A program made the translations under genes and the position numbers. From positions 1 through 17,608 of the forward strand of contig CAJWGQ010000039.1 in NCBI GenBank assembly GCA_913041025.1: a DNA stretch of 17,608 nucleotides, given 5' to 3'. Below are positions 1-6,963 of this stretch, piece by piece. A model generated the notes under the pieces. That model was given only the letters and a program-made list of their open reading frames with translations. It had not been told where the DNA came from and searched no databases. This DNA is from an uncultured Gammaproteobacteria bacterium (GTDB taxonomy: Bacteria > Pseudomonadota > Gammaproteobacteria > Pseudomonadales > Azotimanducaceae_A). Position 1 is the first letter of the stretch. The number at the start of each line of letters is the position of its first letter.

Positions 1-568
1 TGGGGTCAATCACAATTTCCATGACCTCCTCTCTGCCTCCATCGATATTGGCGGATAGGATTTCACCTAACTTTTCAATCTCATCCCTCATGTCTCTTGC
101 GAGATTGAATAACATTCGTTCAGGCACATCACCTGTCAGGTTTATCTGGATGATGGGGAAGTTCGCTATATTTTCCTCTTGAATGAAGGGTTCTTCGGCT
201 GTGCTAGGGAATTCAATCTTTGCTCGATCGACCGCGTTGCGAAGATCCTGTTCCGACGCTTCGAAATCGGCCTCGGGGTCAAATTCGACCCATACCTGAC
301 CGCTGCCCTCAGAAGCGTATCCGGTGACTTCTTCGACTCCTTCGATCTGACGGATTTCTAGTTCCAGGGGCATGACCAGTAGCCTTTCCGCATCTTCAGG
401 CGAAATGCCTTCATGCGGAACGACCACCGCAAAAAAGGGAGCTTCAACGTTGGGTTGATATTCGATTGGGATTGCCAACCGAGCAATGATGCCCGTCATT
501 AAAATCATGAACAGTATGAGAAGCGTCGTTCTTGAACGCGTGATACAAGTTTCGAGAATTTTTAACAC
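1..568 (-). CDS. RND-family efflux transporter permease, N-terminal part (runs off the window)
   Basis: Inner-membrane proton-driven pump subunit of a tripartite RND efflux system. About 189 codons are visible, from a GTG start at 568 to the window edge; full members are about 1000 residues. A short N-terminal cytoplasmic segment is followed by a first membrane helix at about residues 13-30. The start of the periplasmic porter domain comes next, with the usual pattern of a proline-rich entry (IPIEYQPNVEAP), a P-E-D-A-E helix, and the segment around EGVEEVTGYASEG. GTG at 568 is chosen because an in-frame stop lies only seven codons upstream, no ATG lies in frame in between, and a CAAGG ribosome site precedes it. 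It starts 18 bp after the adaptor gene stop, so the two are co-transcribed. Substrate cannot be told from this fragment. No outer-membrane channel or regulator gene is visible nearby. Confidence 0.9.
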   Translation of the reverse strand, partial: MLKILETCITRSRTTLLILFMILMTGIIARLAIPIEYQPNVEAPFFAVVVPHEGISPEDAERLLVMPLELEIRQIEGVEEVTGYASEGSGQVWVEFDPEADFEASEQDLRNAVDRAKIEFPSTAEEPFIQEENIANFPIIQINLTGDVPERMLFNLARDMRDEIEKLGEILSANIDGGREEVMEIVIDP

Positions 569-586
569 ATTGGAGCCTTGGTCAGG

Positions 587-1735
587 TTAACTCTTCGAGT
601 CACTTGGGCCGCTGTTTTTTGTCGCGAGTCCTGATTGATTGGGTAAGTTGGAGGTATCCAGCACTGGGTCGACTCGTTCACCTTGAATCACTAATTCATG
701 GCCAACGGTGATGATGTTTGCTTGATTCGGAAGGCCTGTTACCCACGCTCCTTGTTCATCTTCGGATAAAATATCAATGTGGTGGAATTCGACCACGTTT
801 TTTTCATTGACAGTCCTGATCCCGATTTTTCCGTAGTCGTCTAGAGTAAAAATGGCTGGAGAGACCTGATGGGCGAGTACCTCATCGGTCGGTATTTGAA
901 TTTCCGTTGTTAAGCCAGATCTGAGAAGACCTTTTTTATTATCTAACTCAGCCTCTATTGGATAGGTTCTAGTCGCCGCATCGCCCTGCTTACCAATAAA
1001 GGTTAGGGTTCCAGCCACTTCTGCTCCATTACTCAGTATTCCAAAAACCGTTTCGCCTATTTTGAGATCTAAGACCATTTTTTCAGACACCTGGCCTATC
1101 ATTAGCATCGGATCAAGGTCGACCAGTGTGGCGCATGAGTTCCCAGGAGCAGCATAATCGCCGACTTCCAATCCGAGATTTTCAACAACCCCATCGAATG
1201 GAGCAGTCACCTGGGTTTTGGCAAGCGCGATCTCTCTGCGCTTCAGCATCGCATTGGCGGTTGCTAGTTGCGCTTTTTTTTCCGCGATTGTTGACTCTGA
1301 ATTGAATCCCTGTCTTTTCAGTCGCAGAGCGCCCTGGTAATCAATTTTCGCTTTATTAAGAGTCTGTAAAGCTTCATCTACCGCGACTCTTCTGTCCTCG
1401 ATGGCGATTTTGCATAGTACCTGGCCTTCTTTAACCTCAGAGCCTCGCTCTATTAATCGTTCTTCAACGCGACCAGTCGTTTCGGTTTTGACATCAACAG
1501 TGCGTTTGTTCTCTGTTTTTCCTCGTATAACAGCAAATCGAGTCCGCGGTGTCGCTGTTAAGCTTTGTACACGAACCTTGGTTGGAGGTGTTTCGAAATC
1601 TACTTTCGTTGCAAGTGCGTTTTGCTCTGCCAGCGAAGCCGTAAACTCTGTAGCCGGTTTTGTCAGATAGCCAGACATCAACCATCCGAATATGGTGATA
1701 CCAATGATGCCTGAGGTTAGGAAAGTTTTTTTCAT
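587..1735 (-). CDS. RND efflux periplasmic adaptor subunit (HlyD/MFP family)
   Basis: 382-residue membrane fusion protein linking the inner-membrane RND pump to an outer-membrane channel. A hydrophobic N-terminal segment (about residues 5-24) follows lysines and acts as a signal or anchor. There is no lipobox cysteine, so it is probably not a lipoprotein. The biotinyl-lipoyl fold is split around a short alpha-hairpin (about residues 115-170, rich in K, A, L, E). The second lipoyl half contains APFDGVVENLGLEVGDYAAPG, where the F-D-G-V pattern is typical. A beta-barrel domain follows (about 210-290), and the last 30 residues are a polar, probably disordered tail. The ATG at 1735 has a weak AAGAG ribosome site about 10 bp upstream. 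It is first in a two-gene operon with the RND permease and is read from the promoter at 1824-1852. Confidence 0.93.
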   Translation of the reverse strand: MKKTFLTSGIIGITIFGWLMSGYLTKPATEFTASLAEQNALATKVDFETPPTKVRVQSLTATPRTRFAVIRGKTENKRTVDVKTETTGRVEERLIERGSEVKEGQVLCKIAIEDRRVAVDEALQTLNKAKIDYQGALRLKRQGFNSESTIAEKKAQLATANAMLKRREIALAKTQVTAPFDGVVENLGLEVGDYAAPGNSCATLVDLDPMLMIGQVSEKMVLDLKIGETVFGILSNGAEVAGTLTFIGKQGDAATRTYPIEAELDNKKGLLRSGLTTEIQIPTDEVLAHQVSPAIFTLDDYGKIGIRTVNEKNVVEFHHIDILSEDEQGAWVTGLPNQANIITVGHELVIQGERVDPVLDTSNLPNQSGLATKNSGPSDSKS

Positions 1736-1823
1736 TATCGTTAGGCTCTTAAGTTACTGCATGTGAGAGATACAAAAATAGAGGCGATGGTTGTATAAGA
1801 TAACGTTCATTTTTTCGCGCGCC

Positions 1824-1852
1824 ATTATGTTATAGATCGATAACTTTGCCAA
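1824..1852 (-). promoter_or_regulatory. Sigma-70-type promoter for the efflux operon
   Basis: On the minus strand, a -35 box TTGGCA (1852-1847) and a -10 box CATAAT (1829-1824) each differ from consensus by one base. The spacer is exactly 17 bp. Transcription would start near 1817 and leave a leader of about 80 bases before the adaptor ATG at 1735. Seen by eye; no start-site data. Confidence 0.6.
1829..1844. promoter_or_regulatory. Candidate operator: 16-bp inverted repeat inside the efflux promoter spacer
   Basis: GTTATAGATCGATAAC is an inverted repeat with arms GTTAT/ATAAC around a GATC core and one mismatched pair. It lies almost wholly between the -35 and -10 boxes. This is a common position for TetR- or MarR-type repressor sites on efflux operons. 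No regulator gene is visible in the window, so the binding protein is unknown. A second short palindrome, CAAACGGTTTG, lies at 1850-1860 on the edge of the -35 box. Confidence 0.4.
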
Positions 1853-1894
1853 ACGGTTTGTTTTAGTTGACCACGTTCGACTATTATTTGCCCC

Positions 1895-1922
1895 CGTCGC
1901 TGGCGTTGAAGAGCCAGCAACG
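1895..1922. other. Short GC-rich stem-loop between GST and the efflux operon
   Basis: Arms GCTGGC (1899-1904) and GCCAGC (1913-1918) enclose an 8-base loop. After one mismatch the stem extends by three more pairs (CGT/ACG). On the plus strand a run of five T begins 8 bases later, but no plus-strand gene ends here. Read on the minus strand, about 90 bases past the GST stop, there is no T tract. It may be a structured 3' end for the gloA-GST transcript, or chance. Confidence 0.25.
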
Positions 1923-2009
1923 TGAGGGATTTTTAAACATTGTAAGGTAAGAGGTTCGCTGTGAAAGCGTCCCTTTTAGAATAAGCTTATAGAGCTAATT
2001 CAATATTGT

Positions 2010-2621
2010 TTAAGCTTTTGCGCTTTCTCTAGCATCCATGTTTTCAAACCAAGGATTAACATTCGGTAATTGGGTGTCGTAGGGTTGGCCTACGGACTGA
2101 CCGAATTTCAAGAAACAGTAAAGCAATATGTCGGCTAGGCAGATTTTAGAGCCAGAGATGAATTCTCCCTGATTCATTAAACCATCTAACCAGGCGATTC
2201 GGGATTTAGCGATTTCCTTCAAGCCTTCGGCTGCTTCGGGAATAGTGATCATTCGATCCTTAAATATTGGTAACCCTTCTGAATATCTGAATCCGTTTGC
2301 GAGTGGTTCGCAAATATTCAGGTCTACTCTCCGAGTCCACATTCTTGTAACGGCCTTTTCTTCGGGAGTGCTGCCAATAAGTGATTCTCCAGCGCCGACT
2401 TCATCTAAGTATTCACATATGGCTGTTATCTCCGCAATATAGGTCCCGTCATCTGCTTGGAGGCAGGGTAGCTGCCCGCCAGGATTTTTTGATAAGTATT
2501 CGTCTTGTCGGTTTGCGCCGCCCATTAAATCGATTTCTTCCAGATTAAGAGTTAGATTTTTTTCTGCCGCAAACATTCTGACGACATGAGGATTTGGGCC
2601 AACTGAATTAAGTAGTTTCAT
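2010..2621 (-). CDS. Glutathione S-transferase family protein
   Basis: 203-residue cytosolic GST-fold protein, expected to conjugate or use glutathione on electrophiles. The N-terminal thioredoxin-like domain (about residues 1-78) starts MKLLNSVGPNPH. It contains the cis-proline element GGQLPCL (P52) and the glutathione gamma-glutamyl site region IAEITAICEYLD, where the usual E-S pair is E64-I65. An all-helical C-terminal domain (about 85-200) contains the helix-cap motif region SGSKICLADILLY (the S/T-x-x-D of GSTs). Ser6 lies where a catalytic serine would sit in serine-type GSTs, but the class cannot be fixed by eye. The ATG at 2621 has AGGA 9 bases upstream. It starts 39 bp after the glyoxalase I stop, so the two glutathione-dependent genes probably share a transcript. 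Confidence 0.88.
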   Translation of the reverse strand: MKLLNSVGPNPHVVRMFAAEKNLTLNLEEIDLMGGANRQDEYLSKNPGGQLPCLQADDGTYIAEITAICEYLDEVGAGESLIGSTPEEKAVTRMWTRRVDLNICEPLANGFRYSEGLPIFKDRMITIPEAAEGLKEIAKSRIAWLDGLMNQGEFISGSKICLADILLYCFLKFGQSVGQPYDTQLPNVNPWFENMDARESAKA

Positions 2622-2660
2622 TGTTGTGCTTCCTGTTACGTTAAGTTGTACTGCGCGGTT

Positions 2661-3080
2661 TTACCACTGGCCAGTGTTTTCCATGCTGCTCCAGGGTTCT
2701 GCTGGCTCCAGCGGCTTTCCGGATTGTAACAATTCTACAGATACCCCGTCAGGAGACCTTACGAATGCCATGTAGCCATCTCTCGGCGGACGGTTGATGA
2801 CTACCCCTTCATCTTGCAGCTTAGCGCAAGTGTCGTAGATGTTGTTAACTTGATAAGCAAGGTGTCCAAAATTACGACCGCCCGCTAAAGGTTCTGGATC
2901 CCAGTTGTAGGTTAATTCAACCTGCGCTGTTTCGTCACCGGGTGCGGCTAAAAAAATCAAAGTGAACCTGCCCTCTTTGCTTTCGTGTCGTCTTAGTTCG
3001 ACCAATCCCAGCGCGGCACAATAAAATTTTAACGATTTGTCTAAATCTGATATTCGGACCATTGTGTGCAGGTATTTCAT
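2661..3080 (-). CDS. gloA: Lactoylglutathione lyase (glyoxalase I), VOC family
   Basis: 139-residue metalloenzyme isomerising the methylglyoxal-glutathione hemithioacetal to S-lactoylglutathione. The opening MKYLHTMVRISDLDKSLKFY and the middle VELTYNW follow the E. coli GloA pattern closely (family pattern recalled, not searched). The four expected metal ligands are present: H5, E55 (in VELTYNW), H73 (in GHLAYQV) and E116 (in PDGVSVELL). Compared with GloA it lacks a few residues before the last ligand strand and has a proline-rich C-terminal tail (about 121-139) ending SSMENTGQW. The ATG at 3080 is preceded by GGTGAT. It is probably first in a two-gene unit with the GST. An alternative is a related VOC enzyme acting on another glutathione adduct, which the GST neighbour makes worth considering. 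Confidence 0.87.
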   Translation of the reverse strand: MKYLHTMVRISDLDKSLKFYCAALGLVELRRHESKEGRFTLIFLAAPGDETAQVELTYNWDPEPLAGGRNFGHLAYQVNNIYDTCAKLQDEGVVINRPPRDGYMAFVRSPDGVSVELLQSGKPLEPAEPWSSMENTGQW

Positions 3081-3482
3081 TTGATCACCATCTACTCCTC
3101 TAATCGAAAGGCTAGGTTAATAAAATCGACAACCGAAATAAATGGCTATGAAGGTTTTCAGAATTGGAGGAATTGGACTCGTTTATGCCTATGCAGTAGC
3201 GCTTGTTCCCTGACGTTAAGTCGGAGTATTCCTCGGCGATCTAAGTTGGCCCGGTGTCCAACTCGAATTACGGACTCTTACTCCTAATATTTCAAAACAT
3301 CCATGGAACTAGTGCTACGGCACAAACATGATTGCAAAGATAGTGTGAAAAAACTGAAAAGCCTTTGATTAATAATGGAAAGATTCTGCAAGTTCTTCCG
3401 ACCGGCTTGATTGAGTTGCTGGGAGCCCAGGTAGAGCAGGCTAAAACAAGAATTCGTTGTCAGTTTTTTGATAACACTTTTT
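3081..3482. other. About 400 bp without a convincing gene
   Basis: This gap separates gloA from the dehalogenase-like gene. It should hold the gloA promoter on the minus strand, but no strong -35/-10 pair is visible; the best, TTGTCG-17-TTTCGA, is poor. Two weak open frames occur on the plus strand. One is a 23-residue hydrophobic frame at 3142-3213 without a ribosome site. The other is an ATG-less frame at 3344-3508 that runs into the 3' end of the neighbouring antisense gene. No clear terminator, repeat or RNA gene was recognised. It may be gene debris. Confidence 0.5.
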
Positions 3483-4166
3483 TTACCGTTGCGCCCAACC
3501 TCCGCTAAATGGGATTGCCTGCCCCACGAAGAAGTCGCTGTTTTCTGATGCTAGAAATAGGGCAAATTTTGCATCCTCTTCCGCCGTTGCGAGACGGCCG
3601 AGTGGTACCTGTCGTTTAAGAGAACTAATGAATGATTCTTTCTCTCGGAGTTCGGGCGGATAGTACACGGGGTTCTCGACATAATTTTGAGCAATCAAAT
3701 TCACTTGTATGTTTTTGGGAGCCACCTCGACCCCAAGGGATTGGACGTACCCCACCTGAGCTGCCCTCGCAGCGCTGTAAGCCGTGACTGTTTTCAGCCC
3801 TCGAAGTGCAGTAGCACTCCCGAACACGATTATCTTTCCTTTTTCTCGCTCAATCATCTGCGGTAATACGGCCTTGGAAAGCCTGTGAAGAGGGTGCACC
3901 ATCATTTCAAAGGTGTTCTGCCACTGCTCTTCCTGCAAATCGGTCGCGTTGATACCGCTGTAGTTGGGGGAAGCAAGATTCGCAATGAGTATGTCGATCC
4001 TGCCGCTCTGTGAAATCAATTCCTCGCAGCGGCCTTCCTGCGTGAGATCGGAACTATCCGCAATGATGTTGGCGCCCTCTTTTTGGAACAGTTCAATGGT
4101 GGCGGGACCCATGTAGTCGTCTGCTTGAGTAACCAGTACACGCTTCCCGTTGAGTTGTTTATCCAT
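3483..4166 (-). CDS. Halohydrin dehalogenase-like SDR-fold protein
   Basis: 227-residue Rossmann-fold protein of the SDR superfamily that looks like a dehalogenase rather than a reductase. The N-terminal TGxxxGxG cofactor motif is absent. Instead residues 13-20 read TQADDYMG, fitting the halohydrin dehalogenase motif T-x4-F/Y-x-G. The SDR catalytic Tyr-x3-Lys is replaced by Y130-SAA-R134, with S117 exactly 13 residues before Y130, giving S-x12-Y-x3-R. After these comes AQNYVENPVYYPPE, resembling the halide-pocket loop PNY/PNF...PxYxP of HheA and HheC as recalled. The C-terminus VPLGRL...FLAS...VGQ...SGG also follows HheA. Such enzymes turn vicinal haloalcohols into epoxides plus halide, and open epoxides with small anions. 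The ATG at 4166 has a weak AGGT upstream. It is divergent from the transporter operon. The common automatic label would be SDR oxidoreductase. Substrate and activity are inferred. Confidence 0.75.
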   Translation of the reverse strand: MDKQLNGKRVLVTQADDYMGPATIELFQKEGANIIADSSDLTQEGRCEELISQSGRIDILIANLASPNYSGINATDLQEEQWQNTFEMMVHPLHRLSKAVLPQMIEREKGKIIVFGSATALRGLKTVTAYSAARAAQVGYVQSLGVEVAPKNIQVNLIAQNYVENPVYYPPELREKESFISSLKRQVPLGRLATAEEDAKFALFLASENSDFFVGQAIPFSGGWAQR

Positions 4167-4183
4167 GACTTACTACCTATTTT
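4155..4183 (+). promoter_or_regulatory. Weak candidate promoter for the transporter operon
   Basis: TTGTTT (4155-4160) and TATTTT (4178-4183) are separated by 17 bp on the plus strand. They overlap the start of the divergent dehalogenase-like gene and lie about 75 bp before the TTG start of the LivH-type gene. Both boxes match consensus poorly. It is offered only because the 91 bp divergent gap must hold a promoter for the operon. Confidence 0.22.
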
Positions 4184-4257
4184 ATCGAGATTAAAGGAGT
4201 GACAAACGCACCTCCAATCCACACAATACAACCCCGTTTGCGATAAAGAAAATAGTA

Positions 4258-5127
4258 TTGGAAGTTCTTCAACTCTTTGTTAGTGGCATATCTCAGGGGT
4301 GCGTATACGGGTTAATCGCCCTGGGATTCGTGTTGATCTATAAAGCAACAGAAATGGTTAATTTTGCTCAGGGCGACGTGATGATGCTGGGCGCTTACAT
4401 TGGTTTAACACTAGTTAACTCATTTGAATTGCCTTATTTGTGGGCGGTTCCCGCCACCGCTTTTCTAATGATTTTGTTAGGTGCGATTCTTGAGAGGGTC
4501 TTTTTTAGACCGATGATCGGTGAGCCCCACTTTGCTGTCCTAATGTTAACGATTGGGCTTGGTTTTGTGCTCAGGGCTCTTGCTGGTGCAATCTGGGGAA
4601 GTGAGCCTCAGGCTGTGGTTACGCCTTATTCTGGAATGGTTCTCCGTTTTGGTGATCTGGTAATAGGTTATGAAAATCTCGTGATTATTCTCGGAACTGC
4701 TGTGCTGTGTTTTTCCTTGTGGTTGTTTTTTCGATTCTCACGCTATGGTATGGCGATGCAGGCTGCTTCTCAGAATCAGCTCGCGGCGTTTTATGTAGGC
4801 ATACCGGTGAAACGAATCTATTCGCTCGTTTGGGGCTTGGCCGCTGCGATCGCAGGAATCGCGGGTATTTTAATGGCGCCCATTTCCTTGGTGTATCCGA
4901 TGATTGGTTTTGTTGGTATTAAGGCATTCGCGGCAGCTATCGTGGGGGGGTTTGGCAGTCTTCCCGGAGCTCTCGTGGGCGGATTACTAATCGGAGTGTC
5001 TGAACAATTTGCTGGATACTATCTGCCGGCAGGGTTCTCAGAGACGAGCGCCTACCTTATTTTGCTGCTCGTTTTAATTGTTAGGCCTGACGGTCTATTT
5101 GCGACTATGCAGAAGAAGAAAGTCTAA
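4258..5127 (+). CDS. LivH-type branched-chain amino acid ABC transporter permease
   Basis: 289-residue inner-membrane permease, one of the two membrane subunits of a LIV-type (HAAT) importer. It is highly hydrophobic, with about eight membrane segments. The N-terminus (GISQGCVYGLIALGFVLIYKA followed by NFAQGDVMMLGAYIG) is characteristic of LivH. The cytoplasmic coupling region near GFGSLPGALVGGLLIG matches the family pattern. The start is TTG at 4258; no ATG is in frame nearby, and starting here gives the usual LivH N-terminus. It overlaps the LivM-type gene by one base (TAATG). The family also carries urea, amides, aromatic acids and other organic acids, and the acyl-CoA synthetase in the same operon argues against leucine as substrate. 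Confidence 0.92.
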   Translation: MEVLQLFVSGISQGCVYGLIALGFVLIYKATEMVNFAQGDVMMLGAYIGLTLVNSFELPYLWAVPATAFLMILLGAILERVFFRPMIGEPHFAVLMLTIGLGFVLRALAGAIWGSEPQAVVTPYSGMVLRFGDLVIGYENLVIILGTAVLCFSLWLFFRFSRYGMAMQAASQNQLAAFYVGIPVKRIYSLVWGLAAAIAGIAGILMAPISLVYPMIGFVGIKAFAAAIVGGFGSLPGALVGGLLIGVSEQFAGYYLPAGFSETSAYLILLLVLIVRPDGLFATMQKKKV

Positions 5128-6203
5128 TGCGTTTTATTCGTAAAATACGGTATGGCCAGGATATCGATTTAGTTAAACACCCTGGGCATGTGTTTTGGTA
5201 TGGGCTGCTTTTACTGTGTGTTCTTGCGGCCCCCGTTTTTCTAGATAACTACTTGCTAGGCGAATTGGCACAGGTATTCATATACGCCATAGCAGGAGCA
5301 GGGTTGATGCTCCTCGTCGGATATACTGGTCTGGTTAGCCTGGGGCACGGTGCCTTCCTGGCCTTGGGCGCTTACATACACGGTTTCTTGTTTAACGCTG
5401 GTTTACCCTTGCCTATTTCTTTGGCTTTAGCATCGACGATCACGGCATTAATAGGGGGTATTATCAGTATCCCTGCTATGCGTATGACCGGAATATACCT
5501 CGCGGTCGCGACGCTCGCTTTCGCGGTCATCATCGAGCAAGTCCTAGTTCATTGGGAAGTCGTTACGGGCGGGCTGCGCGGAATGCCGATTCCTCCCGCA
5601 GAGATTTTTGGGGTTGTTCTGAATACTCCGCAAGCGTTCTATTTTTTGTGCCTGTTTTTGTTGTTGTGCTCACTATTGTTGGTTCTCAATGTGTTACGAA
5701 GCCCTTCAGGCAGAGCGATGCTCGCCATCCGTGATTCGGAAACCTCTGCTGAAAGTATGGGGATTAATTTGGCCAGAACCAAAGCACTCGCTTTTGCCAT
5801 TTCTGCGGGTTTGACCGGTGTTGCGGGTGGGTTGATCGCTCATCGCCTTAACTATCTGTTTCCTGATTCCTTCGGCTTAAATACTTCTATTCAGTTGCTT
5901 TTAATGGTTGTTGTTGGCGGCTTGGGGTCGATTCACGGAATCTTGTTTGGCGCGGTGTTCATTGGTCTGTTGCCACAGTTGATTGCAATTTTCCGAGACT
6001 ATGCGCCAGCACAAATCGGGCAAATACCTGGCTTGGAGCCAGCAGTGTTCGGATTTATTCTGGTGGTTTTTTTGATTTATGAGCCTTTGGGTCTTTACGG
6101 TAGATGGCTCAAGATTCGACTCTTTTTTGAGGAGTATCCTCTTTACAGAAAATCCACTTACAAGCGTCAGAGAGCTTTTCTCCAAACAGAAAGATTGAAA
6201 TGA
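5127..6203 (+). CDS. LivM-type branched-chain amino acid ABC transporter permease
   Basis: 358-residue second membrane subunit of the LIV-type importer, pairing with the LivH-type protein. It has a cytoplasmic N-terminus (about 20 residues) and then multiple membrane helices. The family signatures are GYTGLVSLGHGAFLALGAY near residues 65-83 and the EAA-like coupling loop around AESMGINLARTKALAFAISAG. The sequence ends with a charged cytoplasmic tail of about 35 residues (EEYPLYRKSTYKRQRAF). It begins at the ATG shared with the LivH stop and overlaps the LivG-type start by 4 bases (ATGA), implying translational coupling. Confidence 0.93.
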   Translation: MRFIRKIRYGQDIDLVKHPGHVFWYGLLLLCVLAAPVFLDNYLLGELAQVFIYAIAGAGLMLLVGYTGLVSLGHGAFLALGAYIHGFLFNAGLPLPISLALASTITALIGGIISIPAMRMTGIYLAVATLAFAVIIEQVLVHWEVVTGGLRGMPIPPAEIFGVVLNTPQAFYFLCLFLLLCSLLLVLNVLRSPSGRAMLAIRDSETSAESMGINLARTKALAFAISAGLTGVAGGLIAHRLNYLFPDSFGLNTSIQLLLMVVVGGLGSIHGILFGAVFIGLLPQLIAIFRDYAPAQIGQIPGLEPAVFGFILVVFLIYEPLGLYGRWLKIRLFFEEYPLYRKSTYKRQRAFLQTERLK

Positions 6204-6961
6204 GTGAGCTGTTAGATATCAAATCGGTCTCGATTAGTTTTGGCGGCTTGAAAGCGGTTCAAAATGTCTCTTTCACGCTAAACAAAGGCGAAGTATTCAG
6301 CATTGTTGGTCCTAATGGCGCCGGTAAAACCACTATTTTTAACCTGGTTAGTCGAATTTATGATTGCTCCGAGGGTTCAATTTTTTTTCAGGGCGAAGAT
6401 ATCACTAATGTACAGACACATCGGGTTGCGGAGCTTGGCATAGCTCGAACTTTTCAAAACACCGAACTATTTGAAAAAGAGACCGTGTTGAATAATCTGT
6501 TGATTGGTTGTCATGTAAGACGCGAAACTAATTTCTTGCAGGAGATCCTATTTACCTCTGCTGTTCGCAAGCAAGAGCTGGCTTTCAGGGAGTTTGTCGA
6601 ATCAGTTATTGATCTCTTGGACCTTCAGTCGTATCGGGAGCAGGTCGTGGGTAATTTGTCTTATGGGACCCGAAAGATGGTCGAGGTTGCTCGGGCTTTG
6701 TGCACGAAACCTAAGCTATTGCTCCTTGATGAACCTTCTTCAGGTTTAAATCCTGAAGAGACTGAAGATCTGGCTTTTTGGATTGAAGATATTAACGAAG
6801 AATTAGGAATTTCAACCATCATGGTTGAGCACGATATGAAACTGGTTTCCAGCGTCTCAGATCGTGTGATGGCCATGGCCGATGGAAAGATGCTTTTGAT
6901 TGGAACGCCCCAAGAAGTGCAGGAAGACCCAGAAGTCTTGCGGGCTTATCTGGGCGATTAG
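6200..6961 (+). CDS. LivG-type ABC transporter ATP-binding protein
   Basis: 253-residue cytoplasmic ATPase energising the importer together with the LivF-type subunit. Walker A is GPNGAGKT (residues 37-44). The Q-loop region is ARTFQNTELF. The ABC signature is LSYGTRK (153-159), with tyrosine in the third position as is usual for LivG. Walker B is LLLLDEP (173-179) with catalytic E178, and the H-loop histidine is H211 in VEHDM. Length and C-terminal DPEVLRAYLGD fit LivG. It overlaps the LivM-type stop by 4 bases and ends 2 bp before the next gene. Confidence 0.95.
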   Translation: MSELLDIKSVSISFGGLKAVQNVSFTLNKGEVFSIVGPNGAGKTTIFNLVSRIYDCSEGSIFFQGEDITNVQTHRVAELGIARTFQNTELFEKETVLNNLLIGCHVRRETNFLQEILFTSAVRKQELAFREFVESVIDLLDLQSYREQVVGNLSYGTRKMVEVARALCTKPKLLLLDEPSSGLNPEETEDLAFWIEDINEELGISTIMVEHDMKLVSSVSDRVMAMADGKMLLIGTPQEVQEDPEVLRAYLGD

Positions 6962-6963
6962 TC

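Noticed and set aside
3142..3213. Plus-strand 23-residue frame, hydrophobic, starting MAMKVFRIGG
   Set aside because: No ribosome site, very short, no recognised family; kept only as a remark on the gap.
3434..3472. Hairpin-like ACAAGAATTCGTTGT followed by TTTTTT on the plus strand
   Set aside because: The stem is short and AT-rich, and no plus-strand gene ends there; not accepted as a terminator.
3344..3508. Plus-strand open frame of about 54 codons
   Set aside because: It has no ATG, GTG or ribosome site and overlaps the 3' end of the antisense dehalogenase-like gene; likely chance.
3483..4166. Calling this gene a 3-oxoacyl-ACP reductase or ordinary SDR dehydrogenase
   Set aside because: The TGxxxGxG cofactor motif and the catalytic lysine are both missing, and the halohydrin dehalogenase motifs fit exactly.
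4168..4195. Minus-strand TTGTCA-15-TAAAAT before the dehalogenase-like gene
   Set aside because: The spacer is short and the implied start would fall at the ATG itself, leaving no leader.
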